Below are positions 33,496-41,677 of a stretch of 49,688 nucleotides of DNA, in pieces; positions within the stretch are counted from its first letter, which is position 1; every line of letters begins with the position of its first letter. The DNA comes from Rhodovulum sp. PH10 (lineage in GTDB: Bacteria > Pseudomonadota > Alphaproteobacteria > Rhizobiales > Xanthobacteraceae), in the NCBI RefSeq assembly GCF_000293785.1, contig NZ_AKZI01000035.1, positions 1-49,688 on the forward strand. The letters run 5' to 3'. The notes beneath the pieces are model-generated. The model saw only the letters and a program-made list of their open reading frames with translations. It did not search any database and was not told the origin of the DNA. The position numbers and the translations under genes were made by a program.

Positions 33496-34428
33496 GTGGA
33501 CATCTACCTGCCGATCGCCGACCTGCCGGTCAACGTCTTCCTCGTCTTCGCGATGGGGACGGCGGTGGGCTTCATCTCCGGCATGTTCGGCATCGGCGGC
33601 GGGTTTTTGATGACGCCGCTGTTGATCTTCATCGGCGTGTCGCCGGCGGTGTCGGTCGCCACCGTGGCCGCGCACATCACCGCCTCCTCCTTCTCCGGTG
33701 CGCTGACCTACTGGCGGCGCCGCGCGATCGACCTGCCGCTCGCCTTCGTGCTGCTGATCGGCGGCCTCACCGGCACCGCGATCGGCGTCTGGCTGTTCGG
33801 CGTGCTGCGCGCGCTCGGCCAGCTCGATCTGTTCATCGCGCTCGCTTATGTCGTGCTGCTGTGCTCGGTCGGCGGGCTGATGGTCGCCGAGAGCGTGCGG
33901 GCGACGCTGCGCGCCCACCGCGATCGCAACAAGACCGTGCCGGCCCGTCCGCCCGGCGGCCACACCTGGGTGCACGGGCTGCCGCTCAAGGCGCGCTTCA
34001 AGCAGTCGCGGCTCTATGTCTCGATCCTGCCGGTGCTGGCGATCGGCGGCACCATGGGCTTTCTCGGCGCGGTGATGGGCATCGGCGGCGGCTTCATCCT
34101 GGTGCCGATGCTGATCTACATCCTGCACGTGCCGACCAATGTGGTGATCGGCACCTCGATGGTGCTCACGCTGGTGACGATGGGCGGCGCCACCATCATG
34201 CACGCGGCGACCAACCATCTGGTCGACGCGCTCCTGGCGCTGCTGCTGATGGTCGGCGGGGTGATCGGCGCGCAGTTCGGCGCCCAGGCCGGCCAGAAAA
34301 TGCGGTCGGAGTGGCTGCGGCTGCTGCTCGGCCTTCTCGTGCTCGCGGTCGGGCTGCGGTTCGCCGTCAACCTGTTCGTGACGCCGGGCGAGATCTTCTC
34401 CTTCCGGGTGATGGAGGGCGGCCGATGA
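33496..34428 (+). CDS. TauE/SafE (TSUP) family anion permease
   Basis: About 310 residues with eight hydrophobic segments and the duplicated TSUP signature: VGFISGMFGIGGGFLMTPLL in the first half and MGFLGAVMGIGGGFILVPML in the second. These proteins export sulfite, sulfoacetate or related small anions. The long frame opens at 33307, but homologs begin with a sequence like MQIYLPIADLPVNVF, which corresponds to the GTG at 33496. The stop overlaps the start of the TIGR02186 gene (ATGA at 34425-34428), so both form one operon; this pair is conserved in Rhizobiales. Confidence 0.9.
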   Translation: MDIYLPIADLPVNVFLVFAMGTAVGFISGMFGIGGGFLMTPLLIFIGVSPAVSVATVAAHITASSFSGALTYWRRRAIDLPLAFVLLIGGLTGTAIGVWLFGVLRALGQLDLFIALAYVVLLCSVGGLMVAESVRATLRAHRDRNKTVPARPPGGHTWVHGLPLKARFKQSRLYVSILPVLAIGGTMGFLGAVMGIGGGFILVPMLIYILHVPTNVVIGTSMVLTLVTMGGATIMHAATNHLVDALLALLLMVGGVIGAQFGAQAGQKMRSEWLRLLLGLLVLAVGLRFAVNLFVTPGEIFSFRVMEGGR

Positions 34429-35231
34429 GCCTCGCCCGCCGTCTCCTCCTCTCGGTGCTCGTGCCGCTCGCCGCCGGGCTGGCTCTCGTGATCGCCGGTG
34501 CCGGCGAGGCGGGCGCCGCCGAGCGGCTGGTGACCTCGCTGTCGATGCACCGCGTGCTGATCAACTCGGTGTTCACCGGCACCGAGGTGGTGCTGTTCGG
34601 CGCGATCGAGCCGGACGGCACGGCCCCGCTCGAGCGGCGCCGCTACGACATCATCGCCACCGTGATCGGCCCGCGCCAAACGCTCAAGACGCTGCGCAAG
34701 GAGCGCGCGCTCGGCATCTGGCTCAACACGGAATCGCGCACCTTCATCGACGTGCCGTCCTATCTCGCCGTGCTCGGCACCCGGCCGTTCGACCAGATTC
34801 TCCCGCCCGACCGCCTGCGCCGCCAGAGAATCGGCTTCGATTACATGGTGCTGCCGCAGCAGATCGGGCCCGACATCGCCGACGTGGTGCCGGACGACGC
34901 CTTTCGCAGGGCGTTCCTGCGGCTGAAGACCGAGCGCGGCCTCTATATCGAGGACCCGGTGGCGGTGACCATGCTGTCGCCGACGCTGTTCCAGGCGTCG
35001 ATCACGCTGCCGGCCGAGTCGCCGGTCGGCATCTACGAGGTCGACGTGAAGCTGTTCGCCGACGGCGCGCTGGTGACCGGCTCGCGCTCGGCCTTCGAGA
35101 TCGTCAAGGTCGGCTTCGAGCGCTTCGTCGCCACCGCCGCGCAGGAGCACGGGCTGCTCTACGGCATCCTCACCGCGATGATGGCGCTCGCCACCGGCTG
35201 GCTCGCCTCGATCGTGTTTCGGCGGGATTGA
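34425..35231 (+). CDS. TIGR02186 family membrane protein
   Basis: A 268-residue protein with a signal peptide (SVLVPLAAGLALVIAGAGEAGA), a periplasmic body (AERLVTSLSMHRVLINSVFTG, TEVVLFGAIEP, DIIATVIGP, GIWLNTESRTFIDVPSYLAVL) and a single C-terminal membrane helix (LYGILTAMMALATGWLASIVF). TIGR02186 occurs only in alphaproteobacteria and nearly always follows a TSUP permease; it is thought to assist that transporter. Translationally coupled to the TauE gene by a four-base overlap. Confidence 0.9.
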   Translation: MSLARRLLLSVLVPLAAGLALVIAGAGEAGAAERLVTSLSMHRVLINSVFTGTEVVLFGAIEPDGTAPLERRRYDIIATVIGPRQTLKTLRKERALGIWLNTESRTFIDVPSYLAVLGTRPFDQILPPDRLRRQRIGFDYMVLPQQIGPDIADVVPDDAFRRAFLRLKTERGLYIEDPVAVTMLSPTLFQASITLPAESPVGIYEVDVKLFADGALVTGSRSAFEIVKVGFERFVATAAQEHGLLYGILTAMMALATGWLASIVFRRD

Positions 35232-35270
35232 TCGATCGGTCCGTTGGTCTTCCGGTGGTCGAGCGATGCC

Positions 35271-35299
35271 TTGACACGGAGCGGTAGACCTCCAACTAT
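35271..35299 (+). promoter_or_regulatory. Candidate sigma-70 promoter
   Basis: TTGACA at 35271-35276 is followed after 17 bases by AACTAT at 35294-35299, the best sigma-70-like match in the window apart from the tRNA promoter. Transcription would start near 35306 and run first into the hairpin at 35317-35352 and then the NYN gene. Confidence 0.55.
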
Positions 35300-35316
35300 G
35301 AGGATATCTATTTCTT

Positions 35317-35358
35317 CCCCGCCGGACCCGCCAGCAATGGCCTCCGGCGGGGTTATTG
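35317..35358 (+). terminator. Leader hairpin, terminator-like
   Basis: CCCCGCCGGA (35317-35326) pairs with TCCGGCGGGG (35343-35352) over ten bases around a 16-base loop, followed by TTATTGTTTG. The T-run is imperfect. It lies after the TIGR02186 stop and between the candidate promoter and the NYN gene, so it could end the TauE operon, attenuate NYN expression or close a transcript of about 50 bases. Confidence 0.55.
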
Positions 35359-35404
35359 TTTGCCGGCCATTTTTCAGCACGAACCACGATTCCGGACGCG
35401 GCAG

Positions 35405-36031
35405 ATGCCGACCGAGCCCGATCCGAAGCGAGCGATCGCGTTCTTCGACGGCCAGAACCTGTTTCACTGCGCCAAGGCGGCGTTCGGCTGCCGCTTTCCC
35501 GACTACGACCCGAAGGCGCTGGCCGAGGCCCTCTGTGCCCGGCAGGGATGGCTGTGCGCGGGCGTGCGCTTCTATACCGGCGTGCCGACTGTCGAGGACA
35601 ATCCCTTCTGGAACCATTTCTGGACGGCGAAGGGTGCCAAGATGGGACGCGACGGCGTGACCGTCGTCACCCGGCCGCTGCGTTATCGGAACAAGCAGGT
35701 GCGTCTGCCGGACGGCACGGTTCACACGTTTCTCGATGGCGACGAGAAGGGGATCGACGTCCGCATCGCGCTCGACGTGATCGGTCTCGCGCACCGGAGG
35801 GAATACGACGTCGCGCTGCTGTTCTGCCGGGACCAGGATTTGTCCGAGGCCGCGGTCGAGCTGCGGGAGATCGCCCGGCAACAGGGACGATGGGTCAAGA
35901 TTGCGTCGGCCTATCCGTCGAGCCCGGCGGTCAAGGTTCGAGGCATCGATCGGACGGACTGGATCCCGATCGATCGGGCGACTTACGAGGCCTGCATCGA
36001 CAAGCGTGACTACCGGCCGAAGCCGCGCTGA
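35405..36031 (+). CDS. NYN domain protein (PIN-like ribonuclease, LabA/DUF88 type)
   Basis: About 208 residues with the acidic NYN/PIN active site: IAFFDGQNLFH (first Asp, plus Asn), GDEKGIDVRIALDVI (Asp pair) and LLFCRDQDLSEAAVELREIA (Asp pair). Such proteins bind or cleave RNA; bacterial members are linked to small-RNA processing or defence. I prefer the ATG at 35405, just before DPKRAIAFFDGQN; the frame opens at 35360. It has a candidate promoter and hairpin of its own upstream, and converges on pdeM. Confidence 0.87.
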   Translation: MPTEPDPKRAIAFFDGQNLFHCAKAAFGCRFPDYDPKALAEALCARQGWLCAGVRFYTGVPTVEDNPFWNHFWTAKGAKMGRDGVTVVTRPLRYRNKQVRLPDGTVHTFLDGDEKGIDVRIALDVIGLAHRREYDVALLFCRDQDLSEAAVELREIARQQGRWVKIASAYPSSPAVKVRGIDRTDWIPIDRATYEACIDKRDYRPKPR

Positions 36032-36053
36032 GCCGGCCGCAACTCTTTCGCCT

Positions 36054-36797
36054 TCATCCCACGCAGCGTGCCGCCGGAAACGTGTAGAGCCGGCTGTCGC
36101 CGATCAGGTGGACCCGGAACGCGAGTCCGGCAAACACCGGGCGGAACGCCGGGTGGCGGACGTTCAGGCCGCCGGTGTAGGCGCCGAAGGCCGGCATCAC
36201 CAGCCGGGTGCCGTCGGTGGCGAAGCAGCGCCGGGTGACGCCGCGGCCGCGCTGGACCACGCAGGCGGACGGATGCAGGTGACCGGCGATCTCGCCGGTG
36301 CCGGGCGGGCAGGCGCCGCCCGGCCGGTGGCGAAACACCAGCGGGCCGAGAAAAATCTCCTCCGCCACCGTGCCGCCGAGCGAAACGTCGGGCTCCGGAT
36401 CGTGATTGCCGGCGATCCAGAGAAAATCCCGGCCGCGCCGAAGCGACGCCAGCGTCTCGCGGTCGGCCGGGCTCAGGCGGGCGGCGCCGTCGCCGTCGTG
36501 AAAGCTGTCGCCGAGCGTCATGATCGTGCGCGGGTTTTCGCGCGCGACCAGCCGCGCGAGGTTTTGCAGCGTTTGCGCGGTGTCGAACGGCGGCACCAGC
36601 TGGCCGCGCGCTGCGCAGGCGGACCCCTTTTCCAGATGCAGGTCGGCCACCACCAGCACCCGCTCGTCCGGCCACAAAAGCGCGCCCGAGAGATCGGCGA
36701 GGAGCGCCGCGCCGGCGACCTCGATCTCCGCCGCGGACACGGTGGGACGGTGCGGGCGAGGGGCGAAGCGGGTGCAGGCGGGGGTGCGCGCGTCCAT
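36054..36797 (-). CDS. pdeM: Ligase-associated DNA damage response metallophosphoesterase PdeM
   Basis: A 247-residue calcineurin-like phosphoesterase. The metal-binding motifs appear in order: VVADLHLEKGSA, TLGDSFHDGDG, WIAGNHDPEPD, and GHLHPSACV. The DLHLEKGS form is diagnostic for the PdeM subgroup, which in many bacteria is clustered with a DNA ligase (LigB type), a Lhr-like helicase and a Mbl-fold exonuclease. Here none of these partners is present within the window, so the gene stands apart, divergent from lepA across 230 bases. Confidence 0.92.
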   Translation of the reverse strand: MDARTPACTRFAPRPHRPTVSAAEIEVAGAALLADLSGALLWPDERVLVVADLHLEKGSACAARGQLVPPFDTAQTLQNLARLVARENPRTIMTLGDSFHDGDGAARLSPADRETLASLRRGRDFLWIAGNHDPEPDVSLGGTVAEEIFLGPLVFRHRPGGACPPGTGEIAGHLHPSACVVQRGRGVTRRCFATDGTRLVMPAFGAYTGGLNVRHPAFRPVFAGLAFRVHLIGDSRLYTFPAARCVG

Positions 36798-37027
36798 CAG
36801 GTGTTCCGAATCGACGCCCGAGCCTGCGGCAAATTTTTTCGCGAGTCATGCCCCTCGGCCGAGACCGGCGGGAGGCGACACGCCGACACCCGCTGGAGCG
36901 CCCGGTGTGGTAAAAAAGCACCGTATTGCGAGTGGCGGGCGGCGGCGAGGGACCTTTCCGCCGGCGAGCCCGGCCGAACCCTTCGCGGCGCTTTGATTGC
37001 GGACCGGCCGATGCTATCTCGCCGGCC

Positions 37028-38839
37028 ATGACCACCGCGCCCATCGACAACATCCGCAACTTCTCGATCGTCGCTCACATCGACCACGGGAAGTCGACCC
37101 TCGCCGACCGGCTGATCCAGCTCACCGGGGCGATGACGGCCCGTGAGATGCAGGGGCGCGAGCAGGTGCTCGACTCGATGGACATCGAGCGCGAGCGCGG
37201 CATCACCATCAAGGCGCAGACCGTGCGGCTCGCCTACAAGGCGAAGAACGGCGAGACCTACGTCCTCAACCTGATCGACACCCCCGGGCACGTCGACTTC
37301 GCCTACGAGGTGAACCGGTCGCTCGCCGCCTGCGAGGGCTCGCTCCTGGTGGTCGACGCCAGCCAGGGGGTGGAGGCGCAGACGCTCGCGAACGTCTACC
37401 AGGCGCTCGACAACGATCACGAGGTGGTTCCGGTCCTCAACAAGGTCGACCTGCCGGCCGCCGAGCCCGACAAGGTGAAGCAGCAGATCGAGGACGTGAT
37501 CGGGCTCGACGCCTCCGACGCGCTGATGATCTCGGCCAAGACCGGGCTCGGCGTCGAGGACGTGCTGGAGGCGATCGTCGCTCGGCTGCCGCCGCCCAAG
37601 GGCGACGCCGAGGCGCCGCTCAAGGCGCTTCTGGTCGACTCTTGGTACGACGCCTATCTCGGCGTGATCGTGCTGGTGCGCATCGTCGACGGGTCGATCG
37701 AGAAGGGCCAGCGCATCCGCATGCTGGGCACCGGGGCCGACTACGAGGTCGACCGGGTCGGCGTGTTCGCGCCGAAAATGGTGGAGAAGGGCTCGCTCGG
37801 GCCCGGCGAGATCGGCTTCATCACCGCCTCGATCAAGGAGGTGGCCGACACCCGCGTCGGCGACACCATCACCGACTACCGTAAGCCGACCGCGACCCCG
37901 CTGCCCGGCTTCCGCCCGGCGATCCCGGTGGTGTTCTGCGGCCTCTTTCCGGTCGACGCCGCCCAGTTCGAGGACCTTCGCGCTGCGATGGGCAAGCTGC
38001 GGCTCAACGACGCGAGCTTCTCCTTCGAGATGGAGACCTCGGCCGCGCTCGGCTTCGGCTTCCGCTGCGGCTTTCTCGGGCTTTTGCACCTCGAGATCAT
38101 CCAGGAGCGGCTCGAGCGCGAGTTCAATCTCGACCTGATCGCGACCGCGCCGAGCGTGATCTACAAGATCTTCATGACCGACGGCACCGCGATCGAGATC
38201 CACAATCCGGTCGACATGCCCGATGTCGTGAAGATCAAGGAGATCCACGAGCCGTGGATCCAGGCGACCATCATGACGCCGGACGAGTATCTCGGCGCCG
38301 TCTTGAAGCTGTGCCAGGACCGCCGCGGCGTGCAGACCGAGCTGACTTATGTCGGCAACCGCGCGATGGCGAAGTACGAGCTGCCGCTCAACGAGGTGGT
38401 GTTCGACTTCTACGATCGGCTGAAATCGGTGTCGAAGGGCTATGCCTCGTTCGACTACCACCTCACCGACTACCGCCCCGCCGACCTCGTGAAGATGTCG
38501 ATCCTGGTCAATGCCGAGCCGGTCGACGCTCTGTCGATGCTGGTCCACCGCACGCGGGCCGAGGGCCGGGGGCGGGCGATGTGCGAGAAGCTGAAGGAGC
38601 TGATCCCGCCGCACATGTTCCAGGTGCCGATCCAGGCGGCGATCGGCGCAAAGATCATCGCCCGCGAAACGGTGCGCGCCTTCCGCAAGGACGTGACCGC
38701 AAAGTGCTACGGCGGCGACGTCAGCCGCAAGCGCAAGCTGCTCGACAAGCAGAAGGAGGGCAAGAAGCGCATGCGCCAGTTCGGCAAGGTCGACATCCCG
38801 CAGGAAGCCTTCATTGCCGCGCTGAAGGTGGATGTGTGA
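37028..38839 (+). CDS. lepA: Elongation factor 4 (LepA)
   Basis: A 603-residue translational GTPase. G1 is [10 protein letters not shown]2 region RGITI, G3 DTPGH, G4 NKVD and G5 SAK in ISAKTGLG. The EF4-specific C-terminal domain is complete, ending with [20 protein letters not shown] and [15 protein letters not shown]. LepA binds the ribosome and influences translation and 30S biogenesis under stress. Length and start (ATG 37028) fit the family exactly; the frame extends upstream without similarity. Usually lepB follows in many bacteria, but here a DUF4258 gene follows after 20 bases. Confidence 0.98.
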   Translation: MTTAPIDNIRNFSIVAHIDHGKSTLADRLIQLTGAMTAREMQGREQVLDSMDIERERGITIKAQTVRLAYKAKNGETYVLNLIDTPGHVDFAYEVNRSLAACEGSLLVVDASQGVEAQTLANVYQALDNDHEVVPVLNKVDLPAAEPDKVKQQIEDVIGLDASDALMISAKTGLGVEDVLEAIVARLPPPKGDAEAPLKALLVDSWYDAYLGVIVLVRIVDGSIEKGQRIRMLGTGADYEVDRVGVFAPKMVEKGSLGPGEIGFITASIKEVADTRVGDTITDYRKPTATPLPGFRPAIPVVFCGLFPVDAAQFEDLRAAMGKLRLNDASFSFEMETSAALGFGFRCGFLGLLHLEIIQERLEREFNLDLIATAPSVIYKIFMTDGTAIEIHNPVDMPDVVKIKEIHEPWIQATIMTPDEYLGAVLKLCQDRRGVQTELTYVGNRAMAKYELPLNEVVFDFYDRLKSVSKGYASFDYHLTDYRPADLVKMSILVNAEPVDALSMLVHRTRAEGRGRAMCEKLKELIPPHMFQVPIQAAIGAKIIARETVRAFRKDVTAKCYGGDVSRKRKLLDKQKEGKKRMRQFGKVDIPQEAFIAALKVDV

Positions 38840-38859
38840 GGTGAGGGCGACGCCGCGCC

Positions 38860-39123
38860 ATGCCCGAGCCGAAACCGCTGCGGTTTTCAAGACACGCCGA
38901 GGACGTTATTCTCGAACGTGAATTGGATCGAAGCTGGATCGAAAGAACGGTGAGGGATCCCGAATGGTCTCATCCCGATCCGAAGCGACCCGACCTTGAG
39001 CGGCGTTTTCGCCGATTTGTGGAAGCCGGGAATCGCGTTCTTCGCGTCGCTTGCGTCGAGACCGAGCATGAGATTCGGGTCGTGACGGCTTTCTTGGACA
39101 GGGACGCACGGAGGCCGTCATGA
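38860..39123 (+). CDS. DUF4258 protein, putative toxin of a toxin-antitoxin-like pair
   Basis: An 87-residue protein. RFSRHAEDVILERELDRSWIERTVRDPEWSH contains the family motif in which a histidine-starting helix is followed by 'I...V..P', then ERRFRRFVEAGNRVLRVACVE and EIRVVTAFLDR form beta strands. DUF4258 has a RelE/ParE-like small fold. The stop overlaps the start of the DUF2283 gene by four bases (ATGA at 39120-39123), so the pair is translationally coupled. These two domains occur together widely and are predicted, but not proven, to form a toxin-antitoxin module. Confidence 0.82.
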   Translation: MPEPKPLRFSRHAEDVILERELDRSWIERTVRDPEWSHPDPKRPDLERRFRRFVEAGNRVLRVACVETEHEIRVVTAFLDRDARRPS

Positions 39124-39314
39124 CGCCGACCGTCAAATATCGCTCCGAGGACAACGCGGCCTATATCCGCCTGTCGCAGCAGAAGATCGTCGACAGCGCT
39201 GAGGTCGCGCCGGATGTCGTGTTCGACTACGACGCCGAAGGGCGCATCGTCGGGATCGAGCTGCTCGACGCGAGACGCCAGCTGTCGCCGGAGCTTTTGG
39301 TGGAGGCGGCCTGA
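39120..39314 (+). CDS. DUF2283 protein, putative antitoxin partner
   Basis: A 64-residue protein. VKYRSEDNAAYIRLS at the start, then VVFDYDAEGRIVGIELLDARRQL, is the complete DUF2283 pattern (beta-rich, with the terminal GIEILdA strand). It is encoded directly after DUF4258 with overlap. DUF2283 proteins are small acidic partners of DUF4258 and BrnT-like genes. Repeats begin just after its stop. Confidence 0.85.
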   Translation: MTPTVKYRSEDNAAYIRLSQQKIVDSAEVAPDVVFDYDAEGRIVGIELLDARRQLSPELLVEAA

Positions 39315-39320
39315 CGAAAG

Positions 39321-39354
39321 TCGCGTAGCAAGCGTAGTCGCGTAGCAAGCGTAG
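39321..39354. repeat. Perfect 17-base tandem duplication
   Basis: TCGCGTAGCAAGCGTAG occurs twice in direct succession (39321-39337 and 39338-39354), leading straight into the dispersed palindrome that follows. Confidence 0.85.
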
Positions 39355-39442
39355 CCCGGATAGAGCGAAGCGAAATCCGGGGCTGCTCGATCCGGGCATC
39401 ATGCTCGTGGGTCCCGGGTTTCGCTGCGCTCACCCGGGCTAC
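39351..39442. repeat. Dispersed inverted repeat GTAGCCCGGATAGAGCGAAG...CGGGCTAC
   Basis: GTAGCCCGGATAGAGCGAAG, continuing CGAAATCCGGG (39351-39381), is the reverse partner of CCCGGGTTTCGCTGCGCTCA, continuing CCCGGGCTAC (about 39413-39442). This is a familiar intergenic repeat found in many proteobacteria. It separates the DUF4258/DUF2283 pair from the DUF2442 pseudogene. Confidence 0.82.
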
Positions 39443-39449
39443 CGAGCGG

Positions 39450-39722
39450 TCATTCCGCCGCTTCCACCGGCCGCAGCAGGCCGGCGGCATCCATCTCGTC
39501 GTGCAGCGCGATCAGGTCCCAATCGAAACCGTTCGGCCCAGTCGGCACGCCGTTCTCGACGAAGACGCGGCGGAAATAGCTCGGGTCCTTCAGCGGCTCC
39601 AGCATCGGGCCATTCTCCTCGCGGAGAAACGACAAGTCGCGCTAGCCGACCGTGTCGTCCGAGAACTCGACCGCGAGCCGGAACTCGCCCGTCACTCTGA
39701 TCCGTCTGACCTCGAGCGGCAT
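39450..39722 (-). pseudogene. DUF2442 protein gene interrupted by an in-frame stop
   Basis: Reading from ATG 39720-39722, the frame gives PLEVRRIRVTGEFRLAVEFS and DDTVG, a TAG stop (39636-39638 complement), then in the same frame RDLSFLREENGPMLEPLKDP and SYFRRVFVENGVPTGPNGFD. Joined across the stop this is a normal DUF2442 protein of about 90 residues (...LxVxFSDGtxGexDLS..L......L.pL.Dp..F..v.v..g...WpnG.D.d). DUF2442 genes are usually part of DUF4160/DUF2442 toxin-antitoxin-like pairs. A single-base change could restore it, so a sequencing error or recoding must be considered. Confidence 0.75.
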
Positions 39723-39732
39723 CGTCGTCCGG

Positions 39733-39837
39733 TCCCGGTATCCGTTCGAGCGGCTGATGGTTTTGCGCCCTCTCCCAGTTTGCCAGCAATGGCACCCTGC
39801 GCGCCACCATCCAGTGTCGAACGATCTCGTGACGGTC
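39733..39837 (-). pseudogene. C-terminal remnant of an unidentified gene, truncated next to vsr
   Basis: In another minus frame directly upstream of the DUF2442 pseudogene, DRHEIVRHWMVARR, then LLANWERAQNHQPLERIPG, looks like the helical C-terminus of a protein with natural composition. It has no start of its own; upstream the frame runs into the end of the vsr gene. It is probably the tail of the partner gene of DUF2442 lost when the dcm-vsr segment arrived. The family is not identified. Confidence 0.45.
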
Positions 39838-39870
39838 GGCGGCAGCCGGCCCTGGAGCAAGCGCCCATCT

Positions 39871-40299
39871 TCACTCCTTCAGCTCCTCCGCGAGCCTCCG
39901 CCGCAACCCCTCGGCATCCTTGGTCTCGCATTCCCACACCACGATCACCCCGAAACCCGCGGCCTCGAGGGCCGCGGTTTTGGCCGCGTCGCGGGCGACG
40001 TTCTGGTCGAACTTCTTCAGCCAAAACTCGCGGTTGCGGGTCGGCGTGGTGGTTTTGGGGCAGCCCGGATGGCGGTGCCAGAAGCAGCCATTGACGAAGA
40101 TCGCGAAGCGCCTCGCCTTGTTGGCGAAATCGGGCGAGCCCGGCAGCGAGCGCACGTTGCGGCGATAGAAGATGCCGAGGTCGCGCAGCACGACGGCGAC
40201 GGCGTCCTCGGGTGTCGTGCCGCGCTGGCGCACCCGGCGCATCAGGGCGGAGCGGGCCGGGTCGGTCGGGCAGGCGGGGCGCTGGCCCATCGGGCTCAT
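39871..40299 (-). CDS. vsr: Very short patch repair (Vsr) endonuclease
   Basis: A 142-residue Vsr-type endonuclease that nicks at T:G mismatches produced by deamination of 5-methylcytosine. Core motifs: TTPEDAVAVVLRDLGIFYR, GSPDF (catalytic Asp57), IFVNGCFWHRHPGC (His75, His77 and the zinc-site cysteines), then REFWLKKFDQNVARD and VIVVWECE. The start overlaps the stop of the cytosine methyltransferase (ATGA), so the two are translationally coupled, the classic dcm-vsr arrangement. Its 3' side ends abruptly next to a gene remnant. Confidence 0.93.
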   Translation of the reverse strand: MSPMGQRPACPTDPARSALMRRVRQRGTTPEDAVAVVLRDLGIFYRRNVRSLPGSPDFANKARRFAIFVNGCFWHRHPGCPKTTTPTRNREFWLKKFDQNVARDAAKTAALEAAGFGVIVVWECETKDAEGLRRRLAEELKE

Positions 40300-41498
40300 T
40301 CGGCGGCGAGCAGGCGCCGCGCCTCCCGCGATCTTTGCGGAGATTTTTCGCGCATGCGGGCGAGATGGGCGCGCACCCGCTCGTGAAAGCCGGGCACGAA
40401 GCGCAGCCGGCTGCGCTCGATCCGCGACAGGAAGCCGGCGGTGGCGCGCTCCGACAGCGGAACGCCGGGGTGGCTCAGAAACGCATGGAGCGAGGGGCGT
40501 GAAAGCCATACCGGAAACGCCGAGATCGCCACCGCCCGGCGCGCAAAACCGTCGAAGCGGGCGGCGCGCGGCCAGCGGGTGCCGGCCTCCAGCACCGCCC
40601 CGTCGCGGGCGAGATCGTAGCGTCCGGGCGCGGCGAGCCGCGTCCCGATCCAGGCCGCGACCGGCCGCGTGACGGCATTGCCGACCAGCGACCACCGCAG
40701 CGAGGCCCGCCCCGCCCGCGTCGCCGGCTCGGTCCAGCCGGCGGCAAAACCCTGCAAGCGCTCGGCGTCGCGGAGATCCGGCGTGACGATCGTGCCGTCC
40801 GGCAAGAGGATCGCCGGCGGGGAGGGAATGCCGACGGTCGAGCCGTTCTTCAGCGTCGGCACGCAGTCCGGCCCCCAGCCGAGCCCGCGAATGCCCTCGG
40901 TCCAGTAAAAGCCGTGGGCGTGGGTGTCGAGCGCGGTGTCCGGCAGCGTCGGCAGAGCCTCGTCGGCCAGCAAGACGTTTGCCGGGTCGTCGACCCGGCT
41001 CGCCAGCAAAAAAACCCGCTCGCGCCGCTGCGGCAGGAAGGCGAGCGAGTTCACCACCCGGTAGGCCCAGCGATAGCCGCGCGCCTCGAACGCCGTCACC
41101 AGCCGGTCCATCGCGCTGCCGCGGTCGAGCTGCAGCATGAAGGAGACGTTCTCCAGCAGCACGCGCGGCGGCCGGTCTTTGTCGAGCAGCCGAAACACGT
41201 GGTCGACCAGGCCCGATTTCTGCCCGCCGATGCCGGCGGTGCGGCCGGCCTGGCTCAAATCCTGGCAGGGAAAGCCGGCGGTGACCAGATCGATATCCTT
41301 CGGCAGCGCGTCCAGCGCGCCGATGTCGGCGACGCAACGGATGTCGGGGAAGCGTGCGGTGAGCACGGCGGCGGCCGGCGGCCAGATCTCGCACAACAAC
41401 GCGGTCTCGTGACCGGCCTCGTGCAGACCGGCCTCGAACCCCCCGATGCCCGCGAAAAGTCCGGCGATCCTCATCCGCACCCCGAATCGATCCTCCAT
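40296..41498 (-). CDS. DNA (cytosine-5-)-methyltransferase
   Basis: About 400 residues. C5-methyltransferase motifs in order: GLFAGIGGFEAGL (I), AGFPCQDLSQAG (IV, catalytic Cys78), LLENVSFMLQ (VI, Glu116), PQRRERVFLLA (VIII, 157-161) and VGNAVTRPVAAWIG (X). A basic C-terminal tail of about 100 residues follows motif X, longer than in Dcm. The start is uncertain: ATG 41498 (used), 41474 or 41552 are possible, none with a strong ribosome site. No restriction endonuclease gene adjoins, so with vsr it forms a solitary methylase-repair pair. The recognition sequence cannot be read from the target domain. Confidence 0.9.
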   Translation of the reverse strand: MEDRFGVRMRIAGLFAGIGGFEAGLHEAGHETALLCEIWPPAAAVLTARFPDIRCVADIGALDALPKDIDLVTAGFPCQDLSQAGRTAGIGGQKSGLVDHVFRLLDKDRPPRVLLENVSFMLQLDRGSAMDRLVTAFEARGYRWAYRVVNSLAFLPQRRERVFLLASRVDDPANVLLADEALPTLPDTALDTHAHGFYWTEGIRGLGWGPDCVPTLKNGSTVGIPSPPAILLPDGTIVTPDLRDAERLQGFAAGWTEPATRAGRASLRWSLVGNAVTRPVAAWIGTRLAAPGRYDLARDGAVLEAGTRWPRAARFDGFARRAVAISAFPVWLSRPSLHAFLSHPGVPLSERATAGFLSRIERSRLRFVPGFHERVRAHLARMREKSPQRSREARRLLAAE

Positions 41499-41677
41499 GG
41501 TCCCGACCCGCTCCGGCGACACAAGCGTTTCGGTGGCGTCGGCTCTCGCCATCACCGGAATTTTTCGGCGCGTGCGGCCCGCTTGCCCGCACAAGGCGCC
41601 TGGGCCACACTTTCCGCATTGTAGCGGGGGCGGGTGCGCGCGCGCCCCGTGTTCATTCATTGCAGGGGGGACGGATC

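Noticed and set aside
35159-35881. Minus-strand protein across the NYN gene and its leader
   Set aside because: It is antisense to a gene with clear catalytic motifs, and the part in the intergenic region uses codons unlike the rest of the window.
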